Assembly (NCBI GenBank): GCA_004369045.1
Contig: ML213503.1
Span: forward strand, 2,280,341-2,344,340
Reading direction: 5' to 3'
Source: Heliocybe sulcata
Taxonomy: Eukaryota > Basidiomycota > Agaricomycetes > Gloeophyllales > Gloeophyllaceae
DNA length: 64,000 nt
The translations under genes were made by a program, and so were the position numbers. How positions within the stretch are numbered: the stretch's first letter is position 1; each line of letters begins with the position of its first letter. The notes below the pieces were generated by a model that saw only the letters and a program-made list of their open reading frames with translations, was not told the DNA's origin and did no database searches. Shown one piece after another: positions 35,291 to 47,969 of the stretch.

Positions 35291-36703
35291 ATGTCTTCTG
35301 TCGTGGACGCGATCGCTCAACCATTATTGAAAAGGCAGAAGACCGATAACGGTCCTGCTACGAAGGTAAGCCAGTGTTGCAATCAATTGCTGATTGAACT
35401 GCAAAGAGTAATGGGCTCAGATTATAGGCACTCATAACGGAACGTTCCATTGCGATGAGGCACTGGCAGTTTTCCTGTTGCGACAGACCGCCGCTTACGG
35501 GGGTGCCGGTCTGTATCATCAGAGATTCCCAGTTTCGCATTACTGAGTCAATTACCCAAAGCTCTGAAGCGCTCTCGTGACCCCAAAGTCTTGGACACCT
35601 GCGATATCGTGGTGGATGTCGGCGGTGTGTACGACGAAGGCCTACAACGATTCGACCATCACCAGAGAGGTTTTGAGGAGGTCTTCGGACATGGCTTCAC
35701 CACGAAACTATCTTCGGCTGGGCTTGTCTACAAGTGCGATGCTCGTATCAATATCAAGGCTGTCGCTGACTCTTCGTTTGCAGGCACTTCGGAAGAGAAA
35801 TCATTGCCAGCAGAATGGGGACAGACGTTAAGGATGAGAAAGTAGACACACTATGGCTCAAGCTCTATAGGGTCTGTAGATGTTACATTCAGTTTTACTC
35901 CCTGCTGATCTAAGGAATCAACAGGAATTCATTGAAGCCCTTGATGGTATCGACAATGGGGTTTCTCAGTATCCGACAGACATACAAGCAAAGTATCGCA
36001 ACCGCACGGATCTCTCCAGCCGGGTGGGCTGGCTGAACCCTGCGTGGAATGAGAGCGTCGACTCGGCCAGCGTAGACGTGGGTGACTCCTGGTTTTGGAT
36101 GCTCGAGGTGGTGACGATTCATTGCAGGCTCGTTTCGAAAAAGCCTCAAAACTGACAGGGGAGGAATTCCTCGGCCGGCTGGACTATTATGGGAAAGCAT
36201 GGCTGCCCGCTCGCGACATAGTGGCCAGGGCATTGGGGGAAAGATTGAATGTCGATTCGAGTGGGCAAATCCTTCTGTTCACCGAGTTTGCACCGTGGAA
36301 GGTCTGATGGCAGTTTACTGGAATCTATCGTATCTGAACAATCCTCTAGGAACACCTATTCGAGTTGGAAGCCCAACAGGCCATGCCCGAGGAGTCGAAA
36401 CCAGTCTACGTGGTGTACCCGGATGAAACTGCCGGAAACTGGCGCATCCAAGCGGTCCCAGTCAGTCCGGAGAGCTTCGAGAGCCGCAAGGCGCTTCCGG
36501 AACCGTGGAGAGGCTTCAGGGACGACGAGCTGAGTAAAGTGAGCGGCATAGAGGGTGGGATCTTTGTGCATGCAAGTGGGTTCATCGGGGGTGCGTTTCA
36601 TTTCTCTGCGTTTGTAGAGCAACCTCAAATATGGACTCCATTTACAGGGAACCAGACCAGGGAGGGTGCATTAGCTCTGGCGAGGAAAGCTCTCCAGATG
36701 TGA
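35291..36703 (+). CDS. MYG1: MYG1 family exonuclease
   Basis: Eight exons (35291-35365, 35421-35508, 35562-35733, 35784-35871, 35925-36077, 36128-36301, 36350-36590, 36648-36703) give 348 residues. The family hallmarks are present: IIGTHNGTFHCDEALAVFLL, then DIVVDVGGVYD and RFDHHQRGFEE (DHH-type metal sites). EFIEALDGIDNGVSQYP and GFIGGNQTREGALALARKAL close the protein. Human MYG1 is a 3'-5' RNA exonuclease acting in nucleolus and mitochondria. An in-frame ATG at 35147 would add 48 residues rich in Arg, Ser and Leu and free of acidic residues, like a mitochondrial presequence, while the 35291 start is followed by a nuclear-type KRQK. Both products are plausible. The gene is divergent from SurE. 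Confidence 0.93.
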
Positions 36704-36979
36704 CGTCGGCTGGTGAAGCGGATGAATAATTCTTGTAGTAGTTCAGGCACACGGTGTATTAACCGACTATGTGTGAGGCCGTTGCCAGTGCAACTCCCGA
36801 TGACTTGTAACCTGGATCGTCAGAGGGATTACGTAAGTCGATAACGGCGACTAAGGTTGAAGGCAGCTGTCCGAGGCAGCGCAGGCAGATGTATGTTCGT
36901 GCCCATGATCGTCGCCCCCGTCACCGGCGGGCTGTTCTGTCCATCTGATCCTTCTACAACCTGCTACTAGCTTGCAGAC

Positions 36980-39900
36980 ATGTTTCCGTCTTCTTCGTTC
37001 GAACGCGGCTCGACTTCACGACACGACACGCCCTTCCCTCAGAATGCTTTCACCGCTTCATTATCCTCTAATATAATCGCTAGTGGTGTACCAGATATCT
37101 CAGCACTTCCAAACAAATCCTTGGCTCCTCCTTCTAGTCTCAAGAAATCTGTTTCCGTGGATTCCTTCATGAGCGCCAGGCGGGACTCTGGCTCGTTGGA
37201 CGGTGAGGCATATCCGACCAGGGTGGATACCGATAGAGACCTACAAGAGGCTCCTTCTGTCCCTCCGCAGATGTCTGGACTAAGGGGAAGAACGAGTACC
37301 ATTGCCTCCGGGGGCCCTCATACGCCATGGAGAGAGGACGCCACAGTCTTCTCAAGCGTGTCGTCGCGAGACCGAGGCGTAAGCCTAAGTAAACACACCT
37401 ACGACGATTTACTGGTAGAGGAATCTGAGGAGGAACGCTCCGAGTCATCCTTCACTTCGGGCGAGAGTTCTAGGGCGTCGTCGAAAGGTGGAATACCAGC
37501 TCGAGCCGATACACGACCAGGAGAGTTGTTCCTACCCCCACGATTACCGCCCCTCACTTCCGAAATGGGATACAGCGACTCGGAATATTATACGCCTAGT
37601 CTTCGTGCGGATAGGATGTCCTTTAATGCCATTGGACCCTCCTCGCGACTGCGCAGTGGCAGCCTCGGAACGGCGGCTACCCAAAGGAACAATTCTCCAT
37701 CAGCTCATGCAGATAGCTGGACTCCTAACATGCCATGGCCCACGATCTCTATTGCAGTCGTAGGCACCTCTCATTGCGGCAAATCCACCTTCGTAGAAAA
37801 GGGTTTGAAGGCTTACAATCTCTCCAAACCAACGGCTTGTTCAGTTCCTGTCGGGGACAATGGATCCTTCAACTGTATGTACGAATGAGTCTGATATTTG
37901 AATGAGTGGCGTCATGAACGAATCTTTGTTTAGATACTTTTCGGACCGGGAAAATTCCACGTCCGCACAGTAGCCATGGCCGAGTACTTGGCCTAATGGA
38001 GGTGGATGTCCCTGCTCGAAATCTGGATCACGTCAGCACATCTGCTGGACCCGTGTGGCCTGGTGGTGCCCCGGACATACAAGGTGTTCTCATATGTTAC
38101 GACAGCTCGGATGAAACCTCGTTCCAGCCTGTCGAGAGGTTGCTAAGTAAGACAGTACTTAGTGGACACAACAGGCACTAATAGCCCAAGACTTTAGGGG
38201 AATATCGGGAGTTGAAGTTGCCAACCGTCGTCGTGGCCTGCAAATCCGATCTCGAACGTCGTGTTCCCACTCGGAAAGGTCATTCTTTGGCAAGCTCATT
38301 TGACACCGGAATTGTCGAAGTCAGTGAAGTCGATGATGCCGGGACAGAGAAGATGCAACGATGTTTCGACTGGCTGCTGCGGGCCATATTCAAAGAGAAG
38401 CGTATGTCTACAAAGCGCCCGCTCCGTGCCTTATGTGATTCGCTCATAATCATGTGTCTTTAGGCGTCATCCGGAGTGACCTGACCGGATCCTATCGAAA
38501 TCCAGCGTCGCCCGATGTGCTGGATTCCCAAATCGCATGGGAGCCACCCCGGTCGAACAACACGACACCAACTCCCGCTTCCGTCGCCGCACAGGCGTTC
38601 ATTGCATCCTCCAAGAATTCGCGGTCCGGATTGCGTACTCCAACATCACCAACGCGTGCACGGTCCACTAGTGACTTAGCTTCCGAGCACGAGCGGCAGA
38701 GGAATCTGGGTAATGGCAAGGGGAGAGCAGATCCCAGTTCTGTGGCTGGTTCGGACTTTCAAGGCGACTTAGGCTCTCGACTATCCATGGCACCCGTCCA
38801 GAGCGCCACATCGGGGATCGGCGAATCCGCCGAATCTTTGTCCGACAGTCGAGAGAAAGAAGCGTGCGTACTTTGATGTTCTGCGTTGATTAATCTGACC
38901 TGCTTGAGAGCAGTCCAGTGCCATGGGCTACCGTCGATCAACTACTGGACAAGTTGTTATTCCTTGCTATAAGCGGTGATGGTGAATATTGCTGAATATT
39001 CCTACGCAACGCCGCAACTCACTACAAACTGTCAGATCCTACTTTCATAACGCACTTCCTTTTGACATATCGTCGTTTCGCAACACCGCGTAGCGTTCTG
39101 TTGGCCATGCAGAAGCGGATGATTCAGCTAACGCAGTCATCGAGCGACCCTATGTTCTCGGCATACGCCCAAATGAGGTATGCCGCTTGAATCCGTCTCG
39201 AATCACCAATGTTGATTCGCGTTCAGAATATGTCACCTCCTTGAAAGATGGATGCAAGATTATCGTGGAGATTTTGCTGTCGGCGGGACACAGGGAGCAT
39301 TCAACGCTGTCATCAACACCGTTGTGAGCAAGACATATCTCCTGCACTACGGATCGGAGTTCCTCTCTTTCCGCGACGAGTTACCGACGCTCGTGGACAA
39401 TGACGCTTCATGGGGATCAAAACCGAGGGAGTTTTCGGAAGGCAGCGATGACTCGTCCTCTAGTCATCATGGGGATGGCGAATCCTTAGCGGAAGTTCCT
39501 AGGACTGCCAAGATGGGCGCCTCTGCCAGCGATCCTTCTGACATGCGCAATATTTCTCGAGAGCGCAGACCGAGTTTACCTCTCACCGCGAAGTCACTGG
39601 TCATACAGACGACTACTCTTTCGGTCAACTCGAGTCAGTCGAGTCAGGGAGACTCGTCCGAGATGTCCCAGAAGCAGATCATCAAAGAGCTACAAAAGAT
39701 GGCGCACGAAGTGAACAACCTCGAGTCTACACATATCGCGCAGGAAATCACCCTCATAGAAGCCAGATTGTTCCTCGACATACAGGTGAATTTGGGAATC
39801 CCTTTACTCATGCATGATGAGCGTTAATCATCGTCTGTAGCCGCGACACTGGCTTAAACATATTCTCGTGCCTGGGCGCAAGGAGCCTGATACCGACTCT

Positions 39901-40756
39901 ATTGCGAGATTCAATCAGGTATCCAGTCACCTTGCTGATTGGTGAGAAGCGCCAGTCGCTACGATGATTCTCCTTCGCTGACCGCTGTTAAACTGGTTCA
40001 GGGTGGTCTCCTTGATACTGTGCCACGATAGGCCGAAGGCTCGGGCGAAGCAGATCGAGAAATTCGTAGACATCGCTTACCATCTACGGAGGATGAATAA
40101 TTACTCGGCCTTGCGAGCCTTTGTTGCTGGCGTAAACAACTCTACATTCCAAGGAGATGAGACGATGGCTGCATTCAAGGAGAAATCGGAGAAGCATTAT
40201 AAGCAGCTTCAGTCATACGACGTCCTGCTTCAATCCATCCGGTCTCATCGCGCCTATCGTATGGCGCTCCGGAATACTAGAGGAGCATGCATACCTGCCC
40301 TGTGAGTCTGTCCAGGTGTCGATCAGACCTTTACTCAACGGTCGCAGTGAGGTTCATATCTCGGATCTCATCCGAACGCATGAAGGTAACCCTGACGTGA
40401 AGGCCGACGACCCGTCCAAAATCCATTGGGGCAAGTACAACCTCATGGGCAGGTTCATTTCGACTATCATCCAATGTCAAGTACAGTGCCGGACATCTCT
40501 TGACTACGATTTCCCTGAGCAGCCCCATATTTCTGACCTGCTGCTCAAGGACTGCCTCATGGGTGAAGGGGTAAGCTGTTTCTCAATAGGTTCCAGTCGG
40601 CACAACTCTGATTGTCCGCTGGATTGTCAGATGCAACAATCGCGTATAGCCGCTATTTCTGACGGGGCGGGAGCAGACGACGGTTATGGTGGCGGTCTCG
40701 TCAACCCGCCATCTGGGAAAGACCCAACGCTTATCAAGAAAATTTTCTTCTGGTAG
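36980..40756 (+). CDS. Ras guanine-nucleotide exchange factor with N-terminal Ras-like domain
   Basis: Eleven exons (36980-37874, 37934-38146, 38198-38401, 38464-38863, 38914-38981, 39036-39177, 39227-39785, 39841-39941, 40002-40301, 40348-40570, 40631-40756) give 1076 residues. After a Ser-rich region of about 250 residues comes a Ras-like domain: P-loop VVGTSHCGKSTFV (Lys near 268), VLICYDSSDETSF, and ACKSD in place of NKxD; no clear DxxG is seen. A Ser/Thr-rich linker leads to the RasGEF-N domain (DPTFITHFLLTYRRFATP, near 594). The CDC25-type catalytic domain follows (LDIQPRHWLKH, DWVVSLILCHDRPKARAKQI, TFQGDETMAAFKEK, NLMGRFISTIIQCQ). It should load GTP on a Ras-family protein. Confidence 0.9.
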
Positions 40757-41313
40757 ACGGACTATAAACGGACTGAAATATAGGTATCGTACCAGTGTTG
40801 GATTCTGGCGCTTAATCACCTCGTCTATATTGTTTTCACATCTGCATCTGCCTGGTACTAATACGCATTGATATTTGCTCTGTGATGTGTCCTTCTATTC
40901 GCAAGTGATGCTTCATAGATCACTACTCCATATAAGAAGATACTCAGCGCGTTGTTTTGCGTGATCTCACCTAGAAGAACGTACGTTTCTTTTCTAGCTC
41001 ATGCATACCGGCGGCTCGCGAGGTTCTGGAGGTTCTGGCTATGGGCGTTATTGCTATGGTTTTCATCCTAATAACGTGCTGCTCCCTGTACAATGTGCTG
41101 ACCCCAGGTCCTGGTATCGTGCATAAACCCGATGATGCCTCGGTCATCAGTTGTTTCCGTGAGGCATGCCAATCTGTAATCTCGATCACCCTCTGATCGC
41201 TCAGAAGCTCATCTGCCTTATGTAAGCCGCCAAGAAATTGCCGATACACAACTTTACTTTTCGGATTTGGTTTCTCGTCTCTTGTTCCCCCTGCCTTCTG
41301 GTATCGCTTCGAC
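40757..41313. other. Intergenic, RasGEF 3' end and DRS1 promoter
   Basis: 557 bp between two genes on the same strand. A minus-strand open frame at 41396-40971 overlaps the DRS1 start and has no family features. Nothing else seen. Confidence 0.4.
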
Positions 41314-43968
41314 ATGGCTCCAGAAGATGACTTTGTAATGACCATAGAGTCGGATGACGAAAGTCCATCAGAACCTACGAAGGCCACTAACACCAAGTCA
41401 CAAGTAAATCCTGATGCCGACTTCGCTCAACTGAACCCCGAATTCAACTTCAGCATATCTGGAGATGCCCTGGAAGCAATAACACTCGGAGATGGAGGGC
41501 TCACTTCAGGATCAGCTTCGCAAAAACTGGTGGGTCTGATTATATGCCGCGGTCGTGATTGCCCTTAGTTCATTTTCGCATCCGCAGGAGCCCGTGTCTA
41601 TCGACGATATCATCTCTAGACGGAGATCGAAGCTGCCGAAGAAGAGAAAAAGACAGACTAGTGTCTCTGAGGATGAGGGCGACGAGGAAGACCAATCCGC
41701 TCCTGCTTCGGACAGTGAGGAAGACCCACTCGTTACCGATGAAGAAGCAGATGAGGAGGGCGGTTCTGAACCAGAGGAAGAGGAGGAGATATCTTCAGAG
41801 AATGAGTCCTCCTTAGACGGCTCAGACGAAGAGACGCAAGCTGAGAAGGACAGGAAGGCCGCTTTCTTCTCCGAGGCAGAACCTTCCGAGGCCCATTCAT
41901 CTTTCCTTACCATGAACCTCTCCCGGCCGATACTCAAAGCGCTCACGTCCATGGGCTTCAGTACTCCTACGCCAATCCAGGCTGCTACTATTCCTGTAGG
42001 CTTACTGGGCAAGGATGTAGTTGGCAACGCTGTCACGGGTTCCGGAAAAACAGCTGCATTCATTATACCTATGATCGAGCGCCTGCTCTATAGAGAACGA
42101 GGAAAGAGAGCCGCGGCCACTCGATGCCTCATCCTTGTCCCTACTCGAGAACTGGCCGCGCAATGTTTCGAAGTGGGGACAAAACTTGCTGCCCATACTG
42201 ATATTCAATTCTGTCTTGTCGTAGGTAAGTGTACTGAAAAAAGCTCTGACTTTGCCGTCTTAATGAATCTGCATCAGGTGGCTTGTCGGTCAAGGCTCAG
42301 GAGGCAGCCTTACGGAACAGGCCGGACGTAGTGATTGCGACGCCAGGCCGTCTTATTGATCATATTCGAAACTCGCCCTCGTTTACCTTGGATGCGCTGG
42401 ATATTACAGTGCTGGACGAAGCTGATCGGATGTTATCTGAGGGCTTTCACGATGAGCTGACAGAGATCATCAGGTCGTGTCCTCCATCGAGACAGACGAT
42501 GTTATTCTCCGCCACGATGACAGACTCAGTGGATGAACTGGTCAAGATGTCGTTGAACAAGCCAGTCCGTCTCTTCGTGGACCCGTCGCGCGCGACTGCC
42601 AAAGGGCTCGTGCAGGAGTTCATCCGAGTGCGGAGTGGAAAGGAAGAAGAACGGCCCGCCATCCTTGTCACGGTCTGCAAGAAGTTGTTCAAGAGTAATG
42701 TGATTATATTCTATCGAAGCAAGAAGCTCGCGCACCAGATGCGTATCGTCTTTGGGCTCTTAGGGATGTCATGCGAGGAGCTGCATGGGGATTTGACACA
42801 AGAGCAAGTCTGTATGTTCCCTCGTCTATTGGGATATTACCAGCTGACACATTTCTCTAGCGCCTGAAAGCATTACGGGCTTTCCGTGATGGTCAGGCGG
42901 ACTATCTTATGGCTACTGACCTCGCTTCGCGAGGTCTGGACATTAAAGGCGTCACCACGGTTATCAACTACGACATGCCTAACGATTTAGCCCAATATCT
43001 GCATCGTGTCGGACGTACTGCCAGAGCTGGCAAGAAAGGACGGTATGTCCTACTGCTTGGATCGTAACATTTTGTCACTGAATGTCGCCCAGATCTGTGA
43101 GCTTAGTAGGGGAATCCGACCGCAAATTACTGAAAGCGGCAGTGAAACGCAGCTCTGGCGCCGATTCGGTGCGGCATCGAGTTTTGGCTGCTGAGGACGT
43201 CGCCAAATGGGTGCAGGAGTTGGAGGAGTTGAAGGGCGAAGTGGCTGATATTCTCAAGGAGGAGAAGGAGGAGAAACAGGTGGGTCCGCGCCCGTGTACA
43301 CTTGTCCATAACTCACACCTCCCTAGTTACGCCGAGCGGAGATGGAGTTGAAGAAGGGGCAGAACATGATAGAGCACGAGGAAGAAATATACTCTAGACC
43401 TGCTCGAACATGGTTCCAATCCACTAAGGACAAGGCAAAATCGGCCGGTACGTTTCCCATACTCTCCCATAAGCGCCTATGTGACGGAAATCGGTAGTAT
43501 TGAGCAAGCAGGCACACGAGGCAGGATCTGATGGTCTAGGCAAAGCCAAAGCCAAGACTGGTCCCGATGAGAACAAAGTAAGCATATAACCATCGTGCTA
43601 GGGCGCATCCGCTCAACCTATATTAGCGCAAGAGAGACAAGTACGCTGGCTTGACTCGGAGAGCGAAGAGGCGGAAGATGGCTATGGAGGAAGATGCTGA
43701 TGATGGCAAGGCGGTTGACGCAGCTGTCAGAGCTGCGAAGAAAGCGGCTCGTCCAGCTAAGATCGGCGAACCTGAGCGCCGTCCGCCTGGCTCGAAGAAG
43801 TCAAGGGACAAAAAGAACGCAAAGACTAAGGTTGGAGGCTCTGGGCGAGGCTCTGCGTTTGGTCAGGAACTGGGGCAATCTGCGAAGCGGGAAGGGGTAC
43901 GTGCGAAGAAGGGAGTGCAAACCGGTCTAGGTAACAAGAAGGTCGGTAAGCGCCGGACTAGGCGATAG
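41314..43968 (+). CDS. DRS1: DEAD-box RNA helicase DRS1 (DDX27)
   Basis: Eight exons (41314-41529, 41588-42224, 42278-42807, 42861-43042, 43093-43279, 43327-43447, 43498-43577, 43627-43968) give 764 residues. After an acidic N-terminus come the Q motif ([20 protein letters not shown]), motif [22 protein letters not shown], the DEAD box at 331-334 ([10 protein letters not shown]), SAT, and motif [13 protein letters not shown] very basic C-terminal tail ([20 protein letters not shown]) matches DRS1/DDX27, a nucleolar helicase needed for 60S subunit assembly. DRS1 follows MPP10 in pathway but not in position. Confidence 0.93.
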
Positions 43969-44270
43969 GAAATTTGTGGGTAATACGTGCCCTCCCCTCC
44001 ATGCGAAGATGCTTGCAATTGGTGTACCGATTCTTTGGTATGCGCTATCGTGTAGCCTGTAGCAGTGCTTCAGTTGGTCAGATATACGATCGTGTGACGT
44101 GACGGACGCGTTAGGTCACAGTGCGTGATAGATATCGATACAGCCTTGCACCAAGTCGGTGGCGTCAAATCTCATCTGCTATAGCGGGGCGTCGGGACTG
44201 TCGAACCTAGGGCAGCTGCATAACCGAAGAGAACTCCATCTAGGAACGACACAGAAAGTCTTGTAGCAGA
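43969..44270. other. Intergenic between DRS1 and APC4
   Basis: 302 bp on the plus strand between the DRS1 stop and the APC4 start, with no open frame or repeat of note. It holds the APC4 promoter. Confidence 0.4.
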
Positions 44271-47200
44271 ATGAACTTGGACGCGAGCTCTATTGTACCG
44301 CTTGCCACCTTGCGGTTCCCCTCGGCGTCTCGTGTTTTGCGGTGCTCTTGCTGTCCCGACAAAGATCTCGCCATTTTCGTCTCAAGACATGGAACTAGGG
44401 ACAGACTAAGCTTGTGGAAACTGCAAGGGTCAAGGAAGTGGGAGATTGACATTGATGTAGAGGGTGAGAGCAACGAAGTGGTGGACTTGGCTTGGGGCCC
44501 AGATGGTATGGTCGTACATATGTCCGGCAGTCGACTCTGATGATTGATCACCAGGTCAGACAATTGCTGTGGCTCATAACCCGCCTAGAATTACTCTTCA
44601 CTCTATGCAGGATGGTCGCATTGAACGCTCATATGTGGTGGAATCCCACGCGGCCCGACGACCGTTTCTACTCACGAGCGTGTGGTGGATCCGGAATCAG
44701 ACAGAAACGCAGGCTAATAATCTGATTCCAGACATTTTCAAAAGGGATAATGTTATAGTATGTGGTAGTATGCGCTGAACTGAGGACCGTCTTGACGGTT
44801 AACTCCAAGACAGGATCGTCGCAGTCGTTATTGAGGATGCTCCCTCTGCTTGACGCTTTGAAGGACGACGTGCATCCCTTAACGTAAGCCCGGAACAACA
44901 CGCAAAGGACCTCGTTGTCTCTAACTTGTAATACTGCATAGGGCATCTGATCTCTTCGTGTTCCAAGGGAATGAATCACGATCCGAGGCACAGACCAAAC
45001 TTCCTGCCACTATCGCTTCTTGGCCTATTCTTCCCTCTAGTCTCTTGCTAGCTTCCATTCAGTCGTCATCCAAACATGAGACTTCCCGTCCGGGTCAAGA
45101 ACTGGATGAAGTCGACAACTCAAACACTGATAGTATTGTCGTGGTTGCCGCAGATACTGGGCACCTACATCTCTTCCTGGAGGGCTGGTATCCTCTAGGG
45201 TCTTCGCTAGTATCACCGGATCTCTGCACTACTGCCCTGCACTGGGACCGGAATACTGCCACCTATTTTACGCACGGGCAAGCGACGCTGGGGGATGCAG
45301 GCTCTATTACCCAGCTTCGACCGGCCGTTGTCCAGTTACCTTTGTTGAAGACGCGTTATCCTCGTGACGTGGCCTCTGCTTCTTCCGCGGCACGGGAGCT
45401 GGTATGGTATGCAATGTGTGTCGTCAAGGAAATGCGAGAGTCTTGGTTTGGATCAGATGCTAATGTCGGCGCGCGAGAGCTCGGACCAAAATGGATAAGA
45501 TCGCTAGAGACGAGACAGAAGGAAGGATTTGGTCGTAAGACTCCCTTCCTGTCGTCTCATGTTCCGTCTAACCGTTGCTTTGTGAAACAGAGGACGAGCC
45601 CAACGCTGTCGTGGACCTCACTAGTCTGCTTGTTACAGGAAGAGCATCGGAAGCGCTCACGGATTTCCTTGGAAGTGGAGAGCAGATGAGTGACAGGGTA
45701 CGCCGCTCACGCCTCTGGCCTCTTGCGACTCTTGACGCTATACTACACTGTAGGGTATTCAGAAGTGGGAATCCACAGTGTCTGAATCTCTCACAAAGCT
45801 GCGTGACTTCTCCGAAAAGCGGCTTGCACCGGCCTGCCAGCGCCTGCATCTCATACTGGAGGAGGTCAGAGGGTGGTCTAAATTGTAGGGTATGCTTTGT
45901 CTGCTATACTTTCATGCCTGACTGTTGTAAGGCCTCAGCATTACGGGTTGTTCGGATTCAGGACGTCGGATGTGGATGGTCTGCTGGATCTAGTAGCCCG
46001 TACCATCGTCATCAGCGCGTGGCTTGCAGCTACTGCAAGAAGGGAGGCACGCCGGTTCAAGGAGTTCATTACTTGGATCAGATACGGTGGGACGCGTTTT
46101 CACATTCGTGCTCGGAGTGCCGTCTCTTAATTTCCGGACAGAAAATGCCCACATCACTCAGAGTGGTGAAGGAACCCCTCCCGCTCTGAAACACGACTTC
46201 CTGGAGGTGAACAACTACTTGATGTCAGGCCTCGTTGTGAGCCCGATCGACAAGTGGTTCATGGGGCCTGTGCCCCGATTCTCCGCCCTAGACTTGGGTG
46301 TTTCGCCTGGGAAGCACAGTCTCAAGGAAGTTATGGGTAGAGCTCGCAGAACCATGGAGGATCCTGAGCGGATGGCCTGGCAGCAGGTAATGTGTCTCTG
46401 GACAAATGTGTTGTCATTGGATAATCCTGCTAACATCGTGTATCACAGAGCATGAGATTCAAGGATTTGTCTCATCTGGACAGGAATCTCGAGTCCATAG
46501 TTCAGGATATCTCGGTTCGCTGCGTACGCTTGTTCCACCCAGCCGCCTACGCGACCGGTCACTCTGCCATCATTTCGCATGGTTTGAATACATCAAGCAC
46601 ACTGTCTGCACGAAGCTCGCTTCCCAAAGAAATTCTCGCTCGGGAGCGTACAATTAAACATGACGATCAGGTATGAGTCCTGCTGTGATGCGTATGTCGA
46701 CATACTCAAACTTTATTGTTATCCCAGAAGGATGGCGACTTTGTTGAGTACCTGGCAATGCAAACGCCTCCTATCGCCGACACCAGCTTCTGTATGTGTT
46801 CTGCTGGCATGTCGTTACTATAATTTCACTCATGTTATCTGCGAGGCAGTGTGCTTAGCCCGGACATGTTACGGTCATGATGTGGCAGAGACAGCCCTTC
46901 GAGTCGACGTTGCTATCTTGGAATGCCGAGGTCCGGGAGAAAGCGGGAGCCAAGAAGCGGCGGTGATGCGGGGTAGCCTGCTCGACTTCGATTTCTTTGA
47001 CGAATCCGAACTCGTGGTGGTTTACCGCGCTGAAACTTCAGGCGAGTGCTCTGGCCGAACAGATAGCATGGACCTCTTCTGAAACAACTCTACATTTCTA
47101 GGAAAAGCGTTCATAGCAACAGTGAACTACAGCGATGTGGATTATCAGCCGCTAACGCACGATGGATACGTAAGTGCCCCCACACGGGAAGATCTGATGA

Positions 47201-47521
47201 TAGACGCGTTGCAGAAGTGGAGAGACAAACAGGTACGGTATTCTTTTCTTGAATTGATCATTTAGAATATCACTGACTAGGGCTTGGTGGCTGGCGCCTC
47301 GCGCTGATTAGCTCCGTTCGGTCCTCATGCCGATCAATCGATGTCGTGAGCTGGCCGGATGCAGACAGGGAAGTGTGTCCCTTGCAGTGAACGGGCGGGT
47401 TGGCCGCAGGGTGGCCTGCGTATTGGAAGACTCTGGTCTGATTGCTGAAGTGATGGATATGGAAGGCGACCCGCAGGAGCCGGATGTTTCGGAGAACATT
47501 GACGATGGGACGGAGGAATGA
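44271..47521 (+). CDS. APC4: Anaphase-promoting complex subunit 4
   Basis: Thirteen exons (44271-44505, 44555-44757, 44810-44883, 44942-45534, 45591-45697, 45754-45884, 45932-46086, 46142-46386, 46449-46670, 46728-46791, 46850-47041, 47102-47232, 47312-47521) give 853 residues. The N-terminal WD40-type domain is visible (CPDKDLAIFVSRHG, LWKLQGSRKWEI, VVDLAWGPDGQTIAVAHNPP). The helical Apc4 domain follows (DRGIQKWESTVSESLTKLRD, HYGLFGFRTSDVDGLLDLVA, PALKHDFLEVNNYLMSGL), with conserved NGRVGRRVACVLEDSG at the end. APC4 is a platform subunit of the APC/C ubiquitin ligase. The intron after exon 11 needs a GC donor (TCAG, then GCGAGT). Confidence 0.9.
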
Positions 47522-47969
47522 TTGCTCGGCGTTTGGCGCAGATGCGACGGCGTTGATGAAGAAGTTGGAGGTGGTCGGGGGGGTTGGGCTTGGGAAGTTG
47601 TTCTGAGGGCGTGGCTAGTTAGAGTAGTAGGTCTCCGCTATATTGGGGCCGGGTGGCCTGCGAACCGGAGGTCGGCCCTGATCGAAGGTCCCCGCTGCAG
47701 GATAGGATTGAGAACGTGCAATTACGGAACTTGGGCTCTTCCACTCGACGAATATATTTTCTCCATACCAAAACCAAAAATGCTCACCTGCGCACTCCGC
47801 CTTTAACGTCTCCCGCCTGCCCCTCCCCAAAATATCGCAAAGTCCCCTCCTGCAATAGGTTCGGCTAAAGTTCCAACGGCGCGGACCCTTTCCTCGTGCC
47901 CTTGATTCGAATTCCTTTTTACATGCAATTTTAGGCGGTTTTCTAGCCACTCCGCTTGTCCTCCTGCAG
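47522..47969. other. bZIP promoter region
   Basis: 448 bp between APC4 and the bZIP gene. A pyrimidine-rich stretch (CCTGCCCCTCCCC) lies about 150 bases before the ATG. No gene seen. Confidence 0.4.
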
